Assembly (NCBI RefSeq): GCF_004125265.1
Contig: NZ_RDTE01000003.1
Span: 3,224,001-3,288,000, forward strand
From: Streptomyces lydicus
GTDB lineage: Bacteria; Actinomycetota; Actinomycetes; Streptomycetales; Streptomycetaceae
Length of the DNA stretch: 64,000 nt
Direction: 5' to 3'
The notes beneath the pieces are model-generated. The model did no database searches and was not told the origin of the DNA. It saw only the letters and a program-made list of their open reading frames with translations. Positions 61,805 to 64,000 of this stretch are shown here, piece by piece. Every line of letters starts with the position of its first letter. The first letter of the stretch is position 1. The position numbers and the translations under genes are program-made.

Positions 61805-62776
61805 ATGACCACCACTGATCAGCAGCCGCTCGGCTCGCTCCACTCCTCGGTCAGCACCGCCGAGGACGTCATGACCGGCCTCGACCTCTCCGGCACGACC
61901 GCCGTCGTCACCGGGGGCTACTCCGGACTCGGCCTGGAAACCACCCGGAGCCTGGCATCCGCCGGGGCCCATGTCATCGTTCCGGCACGCCGGCCCGACA
62001 TCGCCCGGACCGCGCTCGCGGCTGTGGAAGGCTGCGAGGTCATCCCCATGGACCTGGCCGATCCTGGCAGTGTGTACGCCGCCGCCGCACGGATCAACGA
62101 CTCCCTCGACCGGCTCGACCTCCTGATGGCCGTCGCGGGCGTCATGGCCACCCCGGAGCGCCGAGTCGGACCAGGCTGGGAAGGCCAGTTCGCCGCCAAC
62201 CACCTCGGACACTTCATCCTGGCCTGCGAGCTCTATCCGCTCCTGGCCGCGGCGGACGGCGCGCGCGTCGTCGTCAACAGCTCCGCCGGACACGCCCTGA
62301 CCGACATCCGCTGGGACGACCCGCACTTCCGCACCGGCTACGACAAGTGGCTGGCCTACGGCCAGGCCAAGACCGCCAACTCCCTGTTCGCCGTGCAGCT
62401 TGACGCCCTCGGTCGCCGCGACGGGGTCCGGGCGTTCGCCCTCCACCCCGGCAAGATCATTACTGGCCTGCAGCGAGAGATGCCGCTCCGGGAGCAGATC
62501 GACCGCGGATGGGTGGACGAGCAGGGCAAGGTGATCGGCGCCGACTTCAAAACGCCGTCCCAGGGCGCCGCCACCGGTCTGTGGGCAGCCACCTCACCGC
62601 TCCTCGACGGCCGCGGCGGTCTCTACCTCGAAGACTGCGACATCGCGCGCGTCTCCGCCCCCGGCCGGCCGATGGACGACGGCGGCGTCCGCGCATACGC
62701 CATCGACGCGGACGCCGCGGCACGACTCTGGGAGCTGTCCCTCGCAGCGACCGGCGCCACGCCCGTCCCTCGATGA
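61805..62776 (+). CDS. Short-chain dehydrogenase/reductase (SDR 3)
   Basis: 323 residues, retinol-dehydrogenase/WWOX-like. The coenzyme loop is VVTGGYSGLGLETTRSLASAG, with VPARRPDIA after beta-2 suggesting NADP. AGVMATPERR replaces NNAG, GWEGQFAANHLGHFILA follows, Ser lies in VVVNSSAGH, and Tyr/Lys in WLAYGQAKTANSLFA. The ATG at 61805 is 6 nt after TAGCGT. Controlled by the divergent MerR regulator. The subfamily reduces carbonyl compounds; substrate unknown. Confidence 0.93.
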   Translation: MTTTDQQPLGSLHSSVSTAEDVMTGLDLSGTTAVVTGGYSGLGLETTRSLASAGAHVIVPARRPDIARTALAAVEGCEVIPMDLADPGSVYAAAARINDSLDRLDLLMAVAGVMATPERRVGPGWEGQFAANHLGHFILACELYPLLAAADGARVVVNSSAGHALTDIRWDDPHFRTGYDKWLAYGQAKTANSLFAVQLDALGRRDGVRAFALHPGKIITGLQREMPLREQIDRGWVDEQGKVIGADFKTPSQGAATGLWAATSPLLDGRGGLYLEDCDIARVSAPGRPMDDGGVRAYAIDADAAARLWELSLAATGATPVPR

Positions 62777-62919
62777 CCTCGTACTCGCCAACCCGTCACC
62801 CGTCGTCCGTTATCCGTCGTCCCTGATCCGTCACCCGTTGTCCGTCCACGGCGCCTTGACCAAGGTGGCGGGTGACGGGACGCCCGGCCCCGCAGGACTC
62901 AGGCGTCCCGGCCGCCGCC
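62777..62919. repeat. Short direct repeats between SDR 3 and deoA
   Basis: CCGTCACCCGTCGTCCGT and close variants occur in tandem at about 62793-62860, in the gap between convergent genes. No hairpin terminator is obvious. Confidence 0.5.
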
Positions 62920-64000
62920 TCAGGCGATGCGCTCCAGCACCACAGGTGTGGCGGCGAAGGCCGCGTCCGCCGGGCCGACGAGCACGCCGCCGTCCAGGGC
63001 CTCCAGGGCGTAGGGGAGCTTCTCGGGGGTGTCGGTGTGCAGGGTCAGCAAGGGCTGGCCGGCGGTGACCGTGTCGCCCGGCTTGGCGTGCAGTTCGACG
63101 CCCGCGCCCGCCTGGACCGGGTCCTCCTTGCGGGCGCGGCCGGCGCCCAGGCGCCAGGCGGCGAGGCCGACGGCGTAGGCGTCGAGAGTGGTGAGGATGC
63201 CGGAGGAGGCGGCGGTGACGACATGCTGTTCGCGGGCCACCGGGAGGGCCGCGTCGGGGTCGCCGCCCTGGGCGCTGATCATGCGGCGCCAGTGGTCCAT
63301 GGCGGAGCCGTCGGCGAGCGCCTTGGCCGGGTCGGCGTCCTTGAGCCCGGCCGCATCGAGCATTTCGCGGGCGAGGGCGAGGGTCAGCTCGACGACGTCC
63401 CGGGGGCCGCCGCCGGCCAGTACCTCGACGGACTCCCGGACTTCGAGGGCGTTGCCGGCGGTCAGGCCGAGCGGGGTGGCCATGTCGGTCAGCAGCGCGA
63501 CCGTCTTCACGCCGTGGTCATTACCCAACTCGACCATCGTGGAGGCCAGTTCGCGGGCGTTGTCGAGGTCCTTCATGAAAGCGCCGGAGCCGACCTTCAC
63601 GTCCAGGACGAGGGAGCCGGTGCCCTCGGCGATCTTCTTGGACATGATGGAGGAGGCGATCAGGGGGATGGACTCGACGGTGCCGGTGACATCGCGGAGC
63701 GCGTAGAGCTTCTTGTCGGCGGGGGCCAGGCCGTCGCCGGCGGCGCAGATGACGGAGCCGACGTCACGCAGGACGTCCAGCATCTCCGCGTTGGAGAGCG
63801 TCGCGCGCCAGCCGGGGATGGCTTCGAGCTTGTCGAGCGTGCCGCCGGTGTGGCCGAGGCCCCGGCCGGAGAGCTGCGGGACGGCCGCACCACAGGCGGC
63901 GACGAGCGGGGCGAGCGGAAGGGTGATCTTGTCGCCGACGCCGCCGGTGGAGTGCTTGTCGGCGGTGGGGCGGGGCAGCGAGGAGAAGTCCATGCGCTCA
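62920..64000 (-). CDS. deoA: Thymidine phosphorylase (5' end outside window)
   Basis: Phosphorolyses thymidine and deoxyuridine to base and 2-deoxyribose 1-phosphate, which the mutase and DeoC can use. 360 codons are seen, missing about the first 65-70. Visible family motifs are DFSSLPRPTADKHSTGGVGD (phosphate site), APLVAACGAAVPQLSGRGLG, HTGGTLDKLEAIPGW and KVGSGAFMKDLDNARELA. The C-terminal lobe has VELHAKPGDTVTAGQPLLTL. The reading frame continues through ERM before the window edge, so M at 63993 is internal. Its promoter lies outside the window; I would expect the CTACGCGCGTAG palindrome there. Confidence 0.97.
   Translation of the reverse strand, partial: ERMDFSSLPRPTADKHSTGGVGDKITLPLAPLVAACGAAVPQLSGRGLGHTGGTLDKLEAIPGWRATLSNAEMLDVLRDVGSVICAAGDGLAPADKKLYALRDVTGTVESIPLIASSIMSKKIAEGTGSLVLDVKVGSGAFMKDLDNARELASTMVELGNDHGVKTVALLTDMATPLGLTAGNALEVRESVEVLAGGGPRDVVELTLALAREMLDAAGLKDADPAKALADGSAMDHWRRMISAQGGDPDAALPVAREQHVVTAASSGILTTLDAYAVGLAAWRLGAGRARKEDPVQAGAGVELHAKPGDTVTAGQPLLTLHTDTPEKLPYALEALDGGVLVGPADAAFAATPVVLERIA

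Overview
The window is a stretch of the core chromosome of a Streptomyces (or very close relative). GC is very high throughout, with GTG starts and purine-rich ribosome binding sites. The AfsQ1/AfsQ2/SigQ locus is present, as is the actinobacterial acyl-CoA carboxylase set (birA, pccB, pccE, maf, accA). Many promoters have a TANNNT-like -10 box 6-8 nt before a start codon, which suggests leaderless mRNAs. From memory, the order follows S. coelicolor from about SCO4936 down to SCO4899. I see no tRNA, rRNA, prophage, insertion sequence or CRISPR array.

Layout. 1-8.3 kb: a membrane protein cut by the window edge, a DesK-type two-component pair, a DUF2786 protein, an L,D-transpeptidase lipoprotein and a small LAXTG sortase substrate. 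8.4-14 kb: histidine ammonia-lyase, a GAF-GGDEF protein, an enoyl-CoA hydratase and class III adenylate cyclase. 14.4-28.3 kb: biotin ligase and the acyl-CoA carboxylase genes. These are interrupted by a class B penicillin-binding protein, two receptor-like Ser/Thr kinases with PQQ-type propellers, a pseudokinase and membrane proteins. 28.4-31.6 kb: a secreted esterase, a TetR regulator and a DeoR regulator.

32-41.3 kb, with outliers at 49.6-50.8 kb and 62.9-64 kb, holds a nucleoside salvage and catabolism set: an LpdA-like flavoprotein, a gamma-glutamylcyclotransferase-fold protein, purine nucleoside phosphorylase, a phosphosugar mutase, deoxyribose-phosphate aldolase, a pair of aldehyde dehydrogenase genes, adenosine deaminase and thymidine phosphorylase (cut at the right edge). 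Nucleosides would be deaminated and phosphorolysed, the pentose 1-phosphate isomerised, deoxyribose 5-phosphate cleaved to acetaldehyde and glyceraldehyde 3-phosphate, and the acetaldehyde oxidised. Three of these transcription units (deoD, deoC, add) carry the same 12-bp palindrome CTACGCGCGTAG next to the -10 box. This is the clearest unexplained regulatory signal in the window.

41.5-49.5 kb: a uridine-kinase-like protein and the afsQ locus with a consensus AfsQ1 box, flanked by two short secreted proteins that share a K-S-L-P-V motif. 50.9-62.8 kb is accessory and regulator-rich: LysR/MFS, XRE/SDR, TetR/SDR and MerR/SDR divergent pairs, several with visible operators, plus a Uma2-family protein, two alpha/beta-hydrolases and an ArsR-like regulator. 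Intergenic DNA carries many short tandem repeats, including a CTAGG/CTAAGG-rich element found in two different convergent gaps.
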